Assembly (NCBI GenBank): GCA_965215715.1
Contig: OZ244129.1
Span: forward strand, 2,604,001 to 2,668,000
Direction of reading: 5' to 3'
DNA: 64,000 nucleotides
Source of the DNA: HXMU1428-3 sp965215715
Lineage (GTDB): Bacteria > Pseudomonadota > Alphaproteobacteria > Rhizobiales > HXMU1428-3
The notes under the pieces are model-generated. The model worked only from the letters and a program-made list of their open reading frames with translations. It was not told the origin of the DNA and made no database searches. The first letter of the stretch is position 1, and each line of letters starts with the position of its first letter. Below, piece by piece: positions 8,437 to 15,817 of the stretch. The position numbers were made by a program, and so were the translations under genes.

Positions 8437-9495
8437 ATGCTTAAGAACGATGTAGATTTCCGATTTGTCAAAGCCCAAGCGGATATTGTGGCGGTCTTAG
8501 AATTTTATGGTATTGAACTTAGTGGGGAAGGGGAGCAAAGGCGTGGCCAATCTCCTTTTTATGATGACAATCGCTCATCATTGAGCGTGAATATCAAAGG
8601 CAACAAGTTTAACTGTCATGGTTCTGGTACCAGTGGCAATATTATAGATTTGGTACAGCTCTTGGATAATAGACTGTCTAACCCGCGTCGGGCAGCTCAA
8701 CAAATCGCTAACATTAGTGGCATACCAGGCAAACCAGACAGCAAGGCGATACCGCCATTGCAGTTTGAAAAGCCGAAAGCAATTGAAACAGTGGCGATGT
8801 CTGAAACTATTGAAGTTGCAACAGAGGTGGAAAGTGAGCCGGCAGAAATGACTGACGGCAAACGATACAACAAACCGCTGACGTTTAAGCTCAAACTAGA
8901 ACCAGTGGTGGCTGAGGCGGATAATTTAGCTAGCGAATTTGTCGAAGCTTACGGTCTGCCGTATGAACGGTTGGCTGATTTAGAAATTGGCATGGGTTTG
9001 CGAGGCAGTATGAAAGATCGCTTGGCCATTCCCATTCTCAATTCTGACGAAGAGTTAGTAGCTTATTGCGGACGTGACGTGGGTTTGTTAGCTGGCGATG
9101 AGCCAAAGTACAAATTTCCTGACAACTTTGATAAAGACTTAGAGCTTTATGGTTGGCACGTCGCGCAACATTTTGACCGCGTGGTATTGGTTGAAAGTTT
9201 TCTTTCGGTCATCAAGCATGGGGGAGCGGCTAGTAAATTTGGTGATAACGGATTTGGTGTAACCGCTCTAATGGGCACAACAATTTCTAAGTCTCAAATT
9301 GAGTTGCTGAAGCAAGCCAGGTCAAAAATCATTGTCTGTATGGATGGTGATGAAGCTGGCATGACAGCTTCGCCGCTTGTGGCGGGACAAATTGCCAAGG
9401 CTGGTTTGTGGGTTAATGTTTGTGGTTATGATGGTGGTAAGAAACCATATGACGATAACATCGAAACATTTTGTCAGCTCTATGGCAAGATCTAA
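8437..9495 (+). CDS. Primase-like protein: degenerate CHC2 finger plus TOPRIM domain
   Basis: 352 residues with a perfect Shine-Dalgarno AAGGAGGT at 8424-8431, six bases before the ATG. The N-terminal ~90 residues follow the DnaG zinc-finger layout, but the ligands are changed: S39-P-F-Y42 replaces C-P-x-H, and C60-H-G-S63 replaces C-x2-C, so only one of four ligands remains. A linker at about 100-150 leads to a TOPRIM domain with E253 (VLVESF) and D303-G-D305 (CMDGDEAG). This layout is typical of primase-like proteins in phages, plasmids and integrated elements. It probably makes primers or processes element DNA. A terminator follows at 9511. Confidence 0.8.
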   Translation: MLKNDVDFRFVKAQADIVAVLEFYGIELSGEGEQRRGQSPFYDDNRSSLSVNIKGNKFNCHGSGTSGNIIDLVQLLDNRLSNPRRAAQQIANISGIPGKPDSKAIPPLQFEKPKAIETVAMSETIEVATEVESEPAEMTDGKRYNKPLTFKLKLEPVVAEADNLASEFVEAYGLPYERLADLEIGMGLRGSMKDRLAIPILNSDEELVAYCGRDVGLLAGDEPKYKFPDNFDKDLELYGWHVAQHFDRVVLVESFLSVIKHGGAASKFGDNGFGVTALMGTTISKSQIELLKQARSKIIVCMDGDEAGMTASPLVAGQIAKAGLWVNVCGYDGGKKPYDDNIETFCQLYGKI

Positions 9496-9510
9496 TGAAA
9501 CACCAGTAAA

Positions 9511-9537
9511 GTCGGCCTATTCAGGCCGGCTTTTTTT
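9511..9537 (+). terminator. Intrinsic terminator of the primase-like gene
   Basis: GTCGGCC (9511-9517), loop TATTCA, GGCCGGC (9524-9530), then seven T; one G-U pair in a 7-bp stem, 16 bases after the stop codon. Confidence 0.85.
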
Positions 9538-10138
9538 GTGTCCCCCTAACGGGAGGACACCAGACGCTCGGGGTACCGAGCAAGGTCTGCGCTTTGCAGC
9601 AGTCGCCCCACGTGTGGTCGACTAGGTCGACTAAAATCGATGTGGTGACGACCCGCCATGTTTTATGGCGGGGCTAACCCAAGTCGGCGCCGCTGTCCCG
9701 TTCTGGTTACAGGGACAGTGGTGTTGACAAAGCCGCGCGGTTAAATCACGTTAGTGAATTTAACAGTGGGGACAACGGTTTTAGTCGAGCTTCGGCTCGA
9801 CCACACGTGGGGCATTGGTTAAGCCATATTTGGCGTATCTCTACACTCAAACGGCCATGGCGATTTGAGTGTAGAGCGACAGCGAAAAAATTTTATTTTT
9901 TTGTATTTATAGGCGCTCTGGCGCTAGCCAGAGGCCTATAAAGGACAGCAATTGCTGGTCTGGTTAGTGGTGTCCTTTAATTCTTCTATTGCGGTTGGCA
10001 ACAGGGCGAACGGAGGTGGAGCCACCCGCATGGATAGCGCCGCGGTTGCTATCCACAAGGGCAAGCCCGACCGTTAGGTCGGGCGCAGTGTTGGCAAACG
10101 CCGTCTTTGTCTTACGTGGGGCTACCCATAGTGGGAGT
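9538..10138 (+). ncRNA. Large hairpin-dense non-coding region (candidate structured RNA or origin)
   Basis: About 600 bases without a credible gene. Stems seen: GTGTCC/GGACAC (9538/9555); GCTCGG-GGTA-CCGAGC (9566-9581) inside CAGAC/GTCTG; CCCGCCAT/ATGGCGGG (9652/9665); CTGTCCC/GGGACAG (9693/9712); TTAAATCAC-GTTA-GTG (9741-9756); GTCGAGC-TTCG-GCTCGAC (9784-9801); CTCTACACTCAAA/TTTGAGTGTAGAG (9839/9864); a 16-bp stem with one bulge and a GCTA loop (9906-9942); AAAGGACA/TGTCCTTT (9940/9971); TGGATAGC/GCTATCCA (10031/10048); GCCCGACC-GTTA-GGTCGGGC (10065-10084). A 17-bp perfect long-range pair (9605-9621 with 9797-9813) closes a multibranch domain. The UUCG and GNTA loops favour an RNA read on the + strand. 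An AT-rich run at 9885-9911 would also suit a replication origin. Confidence 0.5.
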
Positions 10139-10167
10139 AATTTGGTGATAAAATGCAGATGATGTGA

Positions 10168-11316
10168 TTAATTGCTGGAAAGCAGGTGATCTTCCCACTG
10201 TCGCATTAGCTTGCGGCGTTTATCAATAAGATCGGAGCGCTGATAAGCGCGCTCGACTTCGCTACCAACTTTATGACCAAGGCACATTTCTTTGACGGCG
10301 TGTGGCGCTTCGGTACATTCTTCGCACCAGGTGCGAAAAGTGGCGCGGAAACCGTGCGGGCGGGCTTCGTAACCGTTTCGTTCCATAAAGCGTGACATAG
10401 CAGCATCAGACAATGGTTTGCCCTTGGTATTGGGAAAAAGAATATCACCTGGTTTCTTAGCGGTTGTTTTAGATAAAATATTTATTGCTTCAGGGGTTAG
10501 GGGGATGGTGCGACCTTCATTCGTCTTACTATGCTCGGCGGGAATGTTCCAAACATCATTTGAAATTTCGGACAGGAAAGCAAAACGAACTTCAGACGTC
10601 CTGGCTAGGCTTATTATTAAAAAACGGAGTGCAAAATTGGAAACTAAATCGGATTTACAGATCCATTGATAAAATTGTGGTATTTCTTGATATGGTAGTG
10701 ATGGTATGTGCTTCTTTTTTCTCCGTTGTTTTCCTAGTAACTCACGAGCCTTCATGACTGCTTGAAGGTCAACATCTAAATCAAGTGCGGCTGCGTGTTT
10801 CAAAGTCAAGTTAATGCGATTGAGTGATTTCAGTGCGACTTCTGGTTTTTTGTGCCAAATCGGACTTAACAATTTTCTTAATACGTGTTGATCGACATCT
10901 TCTATGGGATCATTGCCAATTTTAGGTATGACATGAACGTTTAGAGGTGACATCCAACCGCCAGCAACACCGTCATTTTTAAGTTGGGCTTGCCGTGACT
11001 TGAAACAACTTTCAATCGCTTCAGCAACGGTCATGTTGTTTTTACGGAGAGTTTGTTGGCGACGTTCTTTGATAGGATCGATGCCTTGCCGGACTTTTTG
11101 GCGAATATGGGCGGCAGAATTTCGAGCCTCAGCAATAGATACTTCAGGCCAACCACCCAAACCCATTTCACGGCGTTTTTTGTTTATGCATACACGGAGC
11201 ACCCAGTATCCGGTTACTTTGCTGGTCTTCACAAGTGTCAAACCACGACCGTCAGTATATTTGCCGGGGCCAAGGTTTTTAGCTTGGGTATGGGTAAGGG
11301 CGTTTGTTTTCGTCAC
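10168..11316 (-). CDS. Tyrosine integrase, P4-type with N-terminal DUF4102 arm domain
   Basis: 382 residues. The N-terminal domain (LGPGKYTDGRGLTLVKT, then GLGGWPEVSIAEAR) is the DUF4102 arm-binding module. A central SAM-like domain follows. The catalytic domain shows R239 (LARTSEVR), H321-G-F-R324, H348 (LGHK) and the nucleophile Y358 (AYQRSD), a complete set. The start is GTG at 11316 with GGAG six bases upstream. The gene sits 140 bp from the 3' end of tRNA-Arg and points away from it, the standard arrangement for integrases that recombine into a tRNA 3' end. The protein is intact, so the element may still be mobile. Confidence 0.93.
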   Translation of the reverse strand: MTKTNALTHTQAKNLGPGKYTDGRGLTLVKTSKVTGYWVLRVCINKKRREMGLGGWPEVSIAEARNSAAHIRQKVRQGIDPIKERRQQTLRKNNMTVAEAIESCFKSRQAQLKNDGVAGGWMSPLNVHVIPKIGNDPIEDVDQHVLRKLLSPIWHKKPEVALKSLNRINLTLKHAAALDLDVDLQAVMKARELLGKQRRKKKHIPSLPYQEIPQFYQWICKSDLVSNFALRFLIISLARTSEVRFAFLSEISNDVWNIPAEHSKTNEGRTIPLTPEAINILSKTTAKKPGDILFPNTKGKPLSDAAMSRFMERNGYEARPHGFRATFRTWCEECTEAPHAVKEMCLGHKVGSEVERAYQRSDLIDKRRKLMRQWEDHLLSSN

Positions 11317-11319
11317 GAG

Positions 11320-11343
11320 TTACTCCACCATTTACTCCACCAT
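11320..11343. repeat. Tandem 12-bp repeat upstream of the integrase start
   Basis: TTACTCCACCAT occurs twice back to back (11320-11331, 11332-11343). Read on the integrase strand each unit is ATG-GTG-GAG-TAA, a three-codon mini-cistron, and the second unit supplies the GGAG used by the GTG start. Confidence 0.7.
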
Positions 11344-11375
11344 ATCATCTGTAAAAGCGCGTGTCACGATGAGGT

Positions 11376-11450
11376 GGTCTGAGGAAGTAACAATTCTCAA
11401 CTCATTGTTTTTATTGGTGTTTTGAGGAAGTGCGGGGAGGTCTGAGGAAG
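11376..11450. repeat. Direct repeats beside the integration site (possible arm sites)
   Basis: GGTCTGAGGAAG at 11376-11387 and 11439-11450, with a shorter copy TGAGGAAG at 11423-11430. They lie between the integrase start and the tRNA 3' end, where integrase arm-type or excisionase sites are expected. The assignment is inferred. Confidence 0.5.
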
Positions 11451-11455
11451 GGGAA

Positions 11456-11532
11456 TGGCGCGCCGGGGAAGATTCGAACTCCCGACCCCTTGATTCGTAG
11501 TCAAGTACTCTATCCAGCTGAGCTACCGGCGC
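11456..11532 (-). tRNA. tRNA-Arg (anticodon ACG), CCA encoded
   Basis: 77 bases on the minus strand. The acceptor GCGCCGG pairs with CCGGCGC. The D-arm is GCTCAGCTGGATAGAGT, the anticodon stem-loop CTTGA-CTACGAA-TCAAG gives anticodon ACG, and the T-arm contains GTTCGAATC. A discriminator G and an encoded CCA follow. The 3' end (11456) faces the integrase, making this gene the probable attachment site of the element to the left. The tRNA itself is complete. Confidence 0.96.
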
Positions 11533-11721
11533 TTTATAGGAAAGAGGCGTTGGCCTTGCAATGCCCCTGTTTGAGAAATGTTTCTCTTTCGATCTGGTCT
11601 CTATTTTTGATTATCCTTTAAAAGGTTTGAACCAATGTAGATCGCAGCCAAGCGGTATTACTATCGCTTTCATGTTTGAATTGCAAGGAAGATTTTGGCC
11701 TATTTTTTAGCTTTTTTTGCT

Positions 11722-13149
11722 TTATTGCGCACCATTTGCGGCCCCATTACCGTTTTGGGGTAAGCAAATGTGAAAATGCGCGCCTTTGTCACTTTCTACA
11801 TAGGTAATTTTGCCATTGTGAGCTTGGAGAATTTCGGCAGCGATGGCCAGCCCTAATCCTGTTCCCCCTTTACGATTGCTGCCTCTGAAGGCTTCAAATA
11901 AATGATCGCGTGCTTTTAAGGGCAGGCCGGGGCCGGTGTCTTTTATATCGATCAAAAAGACATCCTCTTCTTGATCGAGAGCGATGCTGATTTCATCTGG
12001 TTTATCGCCTGTTTTATTGGCTTCAAGCACTTGTGAGCTGTTGCGGATGAGATTGGTAAAGACGCGGTAAAGCTGCTCATAGTCGCCAAAAACTTGTTGT
12101 CCCTCATCAATGGACTGGTTGATCACAATGTCTTTTGTGGGCAAGCCTTGTTCTTCTAGCACCTCGTTGATCAAGTCTTGGAATAAGAATGATGAGCGGT
12201 TAGGGCTGCGCTCATCTGCCTTACCATATTGCAGCGTATCTGAGCAAAGACTGATGGCCCGATCAATTGAGCGCATCAGACGTGGGGTGACGCGTTGGAC
12301 AGTTGGGTCATCAATGCCGCTTAAACGGTCAGAGACCAGTTGGGCGGTAGAGAGCATGCCGCGCAAATCATGATTGATTTTGCTCACCGCGGTGCCCAAA
12401 TTGGCCAGCCGGTTTTTTTGGCGCAACATAGTGGACAGGTCCGTTTGCATCGCCAGCAATTCATTTTCAACCGTGCCGATTTCATCGGTACGGCCAGAGG
12501 GCTCTATTTTGCGATCTGGGTCTTGTGGGTTTTCACTAAAGTGCATCATGTTATGCGTGAGCTGGCCAATGGGTTTGACCAACAAACGGTTCAGGGCAAC
12601 ATAAACTAGGGTGGCCGTGATCATGGAGATGATGATGGAGAGCCCTAAGATGTTTAGGGCAAAACTGATCATGTCTTTTTTTAAAGGGCCTTGCTCCATG
12701 AGCACTTCAATGAATTCAACGTCACTCATCTCTGGTTGGCCAACGACGCGGATGAGGACTTGGTCTGATTCAAAATAAACCTTAATGGCGTCTTTTACCA
12801 AAGTGAAAAAGTTTTGGTCTCGCAAATCATAAAACTTTGGCATGCGTTTATTCGGTATCGGCGATTGCAAAATTAAATTGCGTTGTTCACCTTGCTTTAG
12901 CGCGACTGAATAAACTTGGGCGCGGGTTAACAATTCCCAGGCCAACATTTCTGGCACCTTATTATTCGGGGCCGCTTCGACTGCTAGGGCCGCAATGTGG
13001 GCCGCGCCAAGGCGTTCTGCCAACCAATTTTTGCGGTAATTGCCAATGGAAGGCAGGAAGATTAAAACCTCTGCGAGCATGACGAATAGCAGGGTTAAAA
13101 TCAACAATTTTTCTGAAAGGCTAAAGCCTTTGGCTTTGAATTTTGGCAT
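11722..13149 (-). CDS. Membrane sensor histidine kinase
   Basis: 475 residues. TM1 is at about 11-34 and TM2 at about 160-187, enclosing a ~125-residue periplasmic sensor region, followed by a HAMP-like segment (LVKPIGQLTHNM). The phospho-acceptor is H260 in KINHDLRGML. The N box is NLIRNS (366-371), G1 is DTGPGLP (404-410) and G2 is GTGLGLA (429-435), so the kinase is complete. No response regulator is adjacent, so it is an orphan kinase and its signal is unknown. Its promoter must lie in the interval holding the palindromic repeat at 13226-13350. Confidence 0.9.
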   Translation of the reverse strand: MPKFKAKGFSLSEKLLILTLLFVMLAEVLIFLPSIGNYRKNWLAERLGAAHIAALAVEAAPNNKVPEMLAWELLTRAQVYSVALKQGEQRNLILQSPIPNKRMPKFYDLRDQNFFTLVKDAIKVYFESDQVLIRVVGQPEMSDVEFIEVLMEQGPLKKDMISFALNILGLSIIISMITATLVYVALNRLLVKPIGQLTHNMMHFSENPQDPDRKIEPSGRTDEIGTVENELLAMQTDLSTMLRQKNRLANLGTAVSKINHDLRGMLSTAQLVSDRLSGIDDPTVQRVTPRLMRSIDRAISLCSDTLQYGKADERSPNRSSFLFQDLINEVLEEQGLPTKDIVINQSIDEGQQVFGDYEQLYRVFTNLIRNSSQVLEANKTGDKPDEISIALDQEEDVFLIDIKDTGPGLPLKARDHLFEAFRGSNRKGGTGLGLAIAAEILQAHNGKITYVESDKGAHFHICLPQNGNGAANGAQ

Positions 13150-13225
13150 ACGCGTTTTAATTTTGACCCAACCTAATTTTTGAGCACCTTATCAAGATAA
13201 ATTCTTCGTCAAGTTAGTCTGGAGT

Positions 13226-13350
13226 GTGCCTTAACTCCCATGGTGAGATTTTCGCATTTTAAGATTGCTTGTCAAGGATTTACGAAGCGCACCCGCGTCC
13301 TTGACAAGCAATCTTAAAATGCAAAAGCCTAACCATGGGAGTTAAGGCAC
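13226..13350. repeat. Family A palindromic repeat, full copy 1
   Basis: A 125-bp near-perfect inverted repeat. GTGCCTTAACTCCCATGG at the left end matches CCATGGGAGTTAAGGCAC at the right end. The inner arms GATTGCTTGTCAAGGA and TCCTTGACAAGCAATC flank an asymmetric core (TTTACGAAGCGCACCCGCG). It lies between the oxidoreductase stop and the kinase start. Related copies are at 37075-37197 and 54078-54201. Confidence 0.9.
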
Positions 13351-13373
13351 AAACTGGCATCATCTGAAAATAG

Positions 13374-14798
13374 TTAACCAAATTTTGCTAGGAATTTTAT
13401 GAGCTTGCGGAGCATGGGGCTCATCAGTTTTGGTTGGAAATATGTATAGGCCACTCGTTTATTGATCTCAGAGAATGTTGGATAAGGGGAAACAAAGGCT
13501 GTCATCGCTTTGATGTTCATGCCGTTGGCAACCGCAAAGGACCACATTTGGATAAGCTCGCCGGCATGTTCCCCAACAATGGAGGCACCCAGGATTTTAC
13601 CCTTTTTGGAGGCCACCAATTTGACAAAGCCATCTGTTTTTAACTCAGCCTGGGCACGGTCATTTTCTGTATAGGACCAACGCAGCACATGGACCTTGCC
13701 ATGCTTCTTTTTTGCCTGCTCTTCGCTTAACCCGATATGGGCCATTTCTGGGTCAGTGTAGGTGACCCAAGGGATTATGTTGTTATTGACCTTGGCGGGC
13801 ATGCGGAACAGAGCCCGGCGAATGACAATGCCAGCGTGATAATTGGCCATGTGGGTAAATTGCAAACCACCGGCCACATCACCAATGGCAAACACTTTGC
13901 GGTTAGACGTGACGAGGCCGCGGTTCACCTCTATGCCGCGGCGGTTATATTTTATGCCGGCCTTTTCAAGGTTTAAACTTTCAATGTTTGGTTTGCGCCC
14001 TGTGGCCACCAGCAAATGGGTGCCTTTTAACTCGCCTTCCTCATTGCCTTTGACCACCTTTAAGGTGACGCCGGAAATATCTTGGCTGGCGTTTTCAATA
14101 CGCACCTCTTCATGTATTTCGATGCCTTCTTTTTTCAAGCGCTCGACCACAACGCTGGACAGCTCAGGGTCATCTTTGCCCAGCGCGCGCATGGCTTCTA
14201 GCACGGTGACTTTGGAGCCTAGCCGATGATGGGCTTGTGCCATTTCTAAACCGATGGGGCCGCCGCCGATGATGATTAGATGCTGGATAGGGCGAGCATT
14301 TTGGAAGATGGTTTCATTGGTGAAAAAGTTAACTGTGTCCAGTCCTGGAATGGGGGGGATGGCTGGCGAGGAGCCGGTGGCAATAATGGTGCGGCGGGCG
14401 CGCACCTCATATTGGCCAGCTTGTATGGTTCTGGCATCTTTAAAACTGGCTTCATGTTGCAAAACATGAACGCCTAAACCTTGGAACCGCTCAACAGAAT
14501 CGTTTGGCTCAATGGCAGCGATGACTTTTTGAACATGGTCGTGAACGGCTTGATGATCTATATCAGGGTCGTGTGGCAGAATGCCAAAGCCGTTGGGGCT
14601 GCGCATTTGGTAAGCCCGTTTGCCAGCGGCTAACAAGGCTTTTGAGGGCACACAGCCGGTGTTTAAACAGTCTCCTCCCATTTTGTCGCGCTCTATGAGC
14701 ACGACGTCAACGCCAAGCTGTGCGGCGGCGGCGGCAACAGATAAGCCGCCAGAGCCGGCCCCAATCACGCATAAATCTGGAGTTAAGTGGTGAGACAT
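13374..14798 (-). CDS. Flavin disulfide oxidoreductase, MerA/Lpd-like
   Basis: 474 residues. FAD-binding GAGSGG at 13-18 and redox-active cysteines C44-LNTG-C49 are clear, and an NAD(P)-binding IIGGGPIGLEMA lies near 175. In lipoamide dehydrogenase and glutathione reductase the C-terminal motif is HPTxxE; here it reads YPTFSE, so the catalytic His is Tyr. The protein is therefore unlikely to be a true lipoamide dehydrogenase and fits the mercuric-reductase-like group that travels with TVP38 membrane proteins. There is no N-terminal HMA domain and no C-terminal Cys pair, so mercury reduction is not supported. It is the last gene of a three-gene operon. The substrate is unknown. Confidence 0.85.
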   Translation of the reverse strand: MSHHLTPDLCVIGAGSGGLSVAAAAAQLGVDVVLIERDKMGGDCLNTGCVPSKALLAAGKRAYQMRSPNGFGILPHDPDIDHQAVHDHVQKVIAAIEPNDSVERFQGLGVHVLQHEASFKDARTIQAGQYEVRARRTIIATGSSPAIPPIPGLDTVNFFTNETIFQNARPIQHLIIIGGGPIGLEMAQAHHRLGSKVTVLEAMRALGKDDPELSSVVVERLKKEGIEIHEEVRIENASQDISGVTLKVVKGNEEGELKGTHLLVATGRKPNIESLNLEKAGIKYNRRGIEVNRGLVTSNRKVFAIGDVAGGLQFTHMANYHAGIVIRRALFRMPAKVNNNIIPWVTYTDPEMAHIGLSEEQAKKKHGKVHVLRWSYTENDRAQAELKTDGFVKLVASKKGKILGASIVGEHAGELIQMWSFAVANGMNIKAMTAFVSPYPTFSEINKRVAYTYFQPKLMSPMLRKLIKFLAKFG

Positions 14799-14815
14799 GG
14801 TGTTTTTCCTTTTTT

Positions 14816-14893
14816 ATCTCACGGGCGATAGTAGCGAAGCTGCCGCCCTGCGATGGCGCGGGGCTAAGCCCCGACGGCCGTTCGGCCTACGTT
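14816..14893. repeat. Hairpin cluster, possible diverged family B repeat / terminator
   Basis: Starts with ATCTCACGGGC, shared with the family B copy at 43481, and contains GGGGC-taa-GCCCC and GGCCG-tt-CGGCC followed by TACGTTTTTT. It lies between the TVP38 and oxidoreductase genes of one operon. Family membership is uncertain. Confidence 0.4.
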
Positions 14894-14992
14894 TTTTGTC
14901 TTTGGCTGTACGGATAGATCTAATCTTGGGGAATTTATATTCGAGACGTTGCCTTATCATTCTTATACCCTGCTGGCTATTTTGTATTAACT

Positions 14993-15817
14993 TTATAACT
15001 CTTGATTGCGCGTTTTCAATCGTTTGATAATCACGGGGATGAGTGCAACCAAACTGAGCAGAACAAAAGCGATGATTAAATGAGGTGTTATCAAAGAGGA
15101 GGCATCTAGACCAAAGACACAGCCGCCATCGGCTCCTTTTGCGGCCACACAGTTTTCATAGCTTTGTTTTTGCGCTGAGATGACGCTTTCAAGCCCCTGG
15201 CCGATGTAGGAAAAGGCGAGCGTGCCAGGAATGATGCCAAAAAATGTGGTGAACATGTAGGTTGACAATTTTACCCCTAAAAAGGCAGGCGCTAAGTTGA
15301 CCAGCCAAAAGGGAAAAGCTGGCACGAGCCTTAAGAAAAACATGTAACTTGTCGCGTTCTCTTCAAAGCCTTGTTCTAATTGTTTGAGCCAGGGACCTGC
15401 TTTGGCTTTTAACAATTCGCCTAAAGACGTTTTGGCTGCCAGAAAAATGAGCGTGGCCCCAATGGTGGCGCCAACCACTGTGGAAAGGGTGCCAACAAAC
15501 CAACCAAAAAGCAAACCACCGGCAATGGTAATGGCTGCGCCGCCCGGAATGGACAAGGCTGTCACCACAATGTAAATGCCGATATAGGCCAGAACAGCGC
15601 TGAGATAATTTTGGCTTAAGAAGGTTTGCAGCGTTTCTAGGTTCAAGGCGAGTTCTTTTAAGGTGAGGTATTTGTACCAACCTTGAGAATAGGCATAGGC
15701 CATAAGCCCGACAATAATCAGTAGGGGTGAGTATTGCCTCAGGGATGATTTTTGTTCTTGGGCCATGTTTGTTGCCGTTTGGTTATGATCTACGGACATC
15801 TTATTTTGCTGTGTCAT
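14993..15817 (-). CDS. TVP38/TMEM64 (DedA-superfamily) membrane protein
   Basis: 274 residues with about five to six hydrophobic segments. The central part has the TVP38 pattern: YLSAVLAYIGIYIVVTALSI, PGGAAITIAGGLLFG, then VVGATIGATLIFLAAK and, later, FFLRLVPAFPFWLVNLAPA. The long hydrophilic N-terminus (~28 residues) overlaps the end of the DUF547 gene by 17 bases; an internal Met at residue 7 is an alternative start. Related proteins act in membrane lipid handling, but the bacterial substrate is not established. Together with the DUF547 protein and the disulfide oxidoreductase it forms a recurrent operon type. Confidence 0.85.
   Translation of the reverse strand: MTQQNKMSVDHNQTATNMAQEQKSSLRQYSPLLIIVGLMAYAYSQGWYKYLTLKELALNLETLQTFLSQNYLSAVLAYIGIYIVVTALSIPGGAAITIAGGLLFGWFVGTLSTVVGATIGATLIFLAAKTSLGELLKAKAGPWLKQLEQGFEENATSYMFFLRLVPAFPFWLVNLAPAFLGVKLSTYMFTTFFGIIPGTLAFSYIGQGLESVISAQKQSYENCVAAKGADGGCVFGLDASSLITPHLIIAFVLLSLVALIPVIIKRLKTRNQEL

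Larger units (their letters stand above)
4421..11455. mobile_element. Integrated element next to tRNA-Arg (right end; left limit unknown)
   Basis: Contains a CHC2 protein, a replication-relaxation protein, a VirD4-like ATPase, a TOPRIM primase-like protein and a tyrosine integrase next to the 3' end of a tRNA-Arg, the usual site for P4-type integrases. No mating-pair-formation genes and no recognisable classical relaxase are present, which suggests a mobilisable rather than self-transmissible element. The start given is the first gene clearly belonging to it; the metal genes to the left may also be cargo. I searched by eye for a second copy of the tRNA 3' end (TTCGAATCTTCCCCGG) left of the integrase and found none. 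Confidence 0.7.

Noticed and set aside
9538..10138. Group II intron or retron
   Set aside because: No domain V-like motif and no reverse transcriptase gene in the element; the hairpin set does not match those families.
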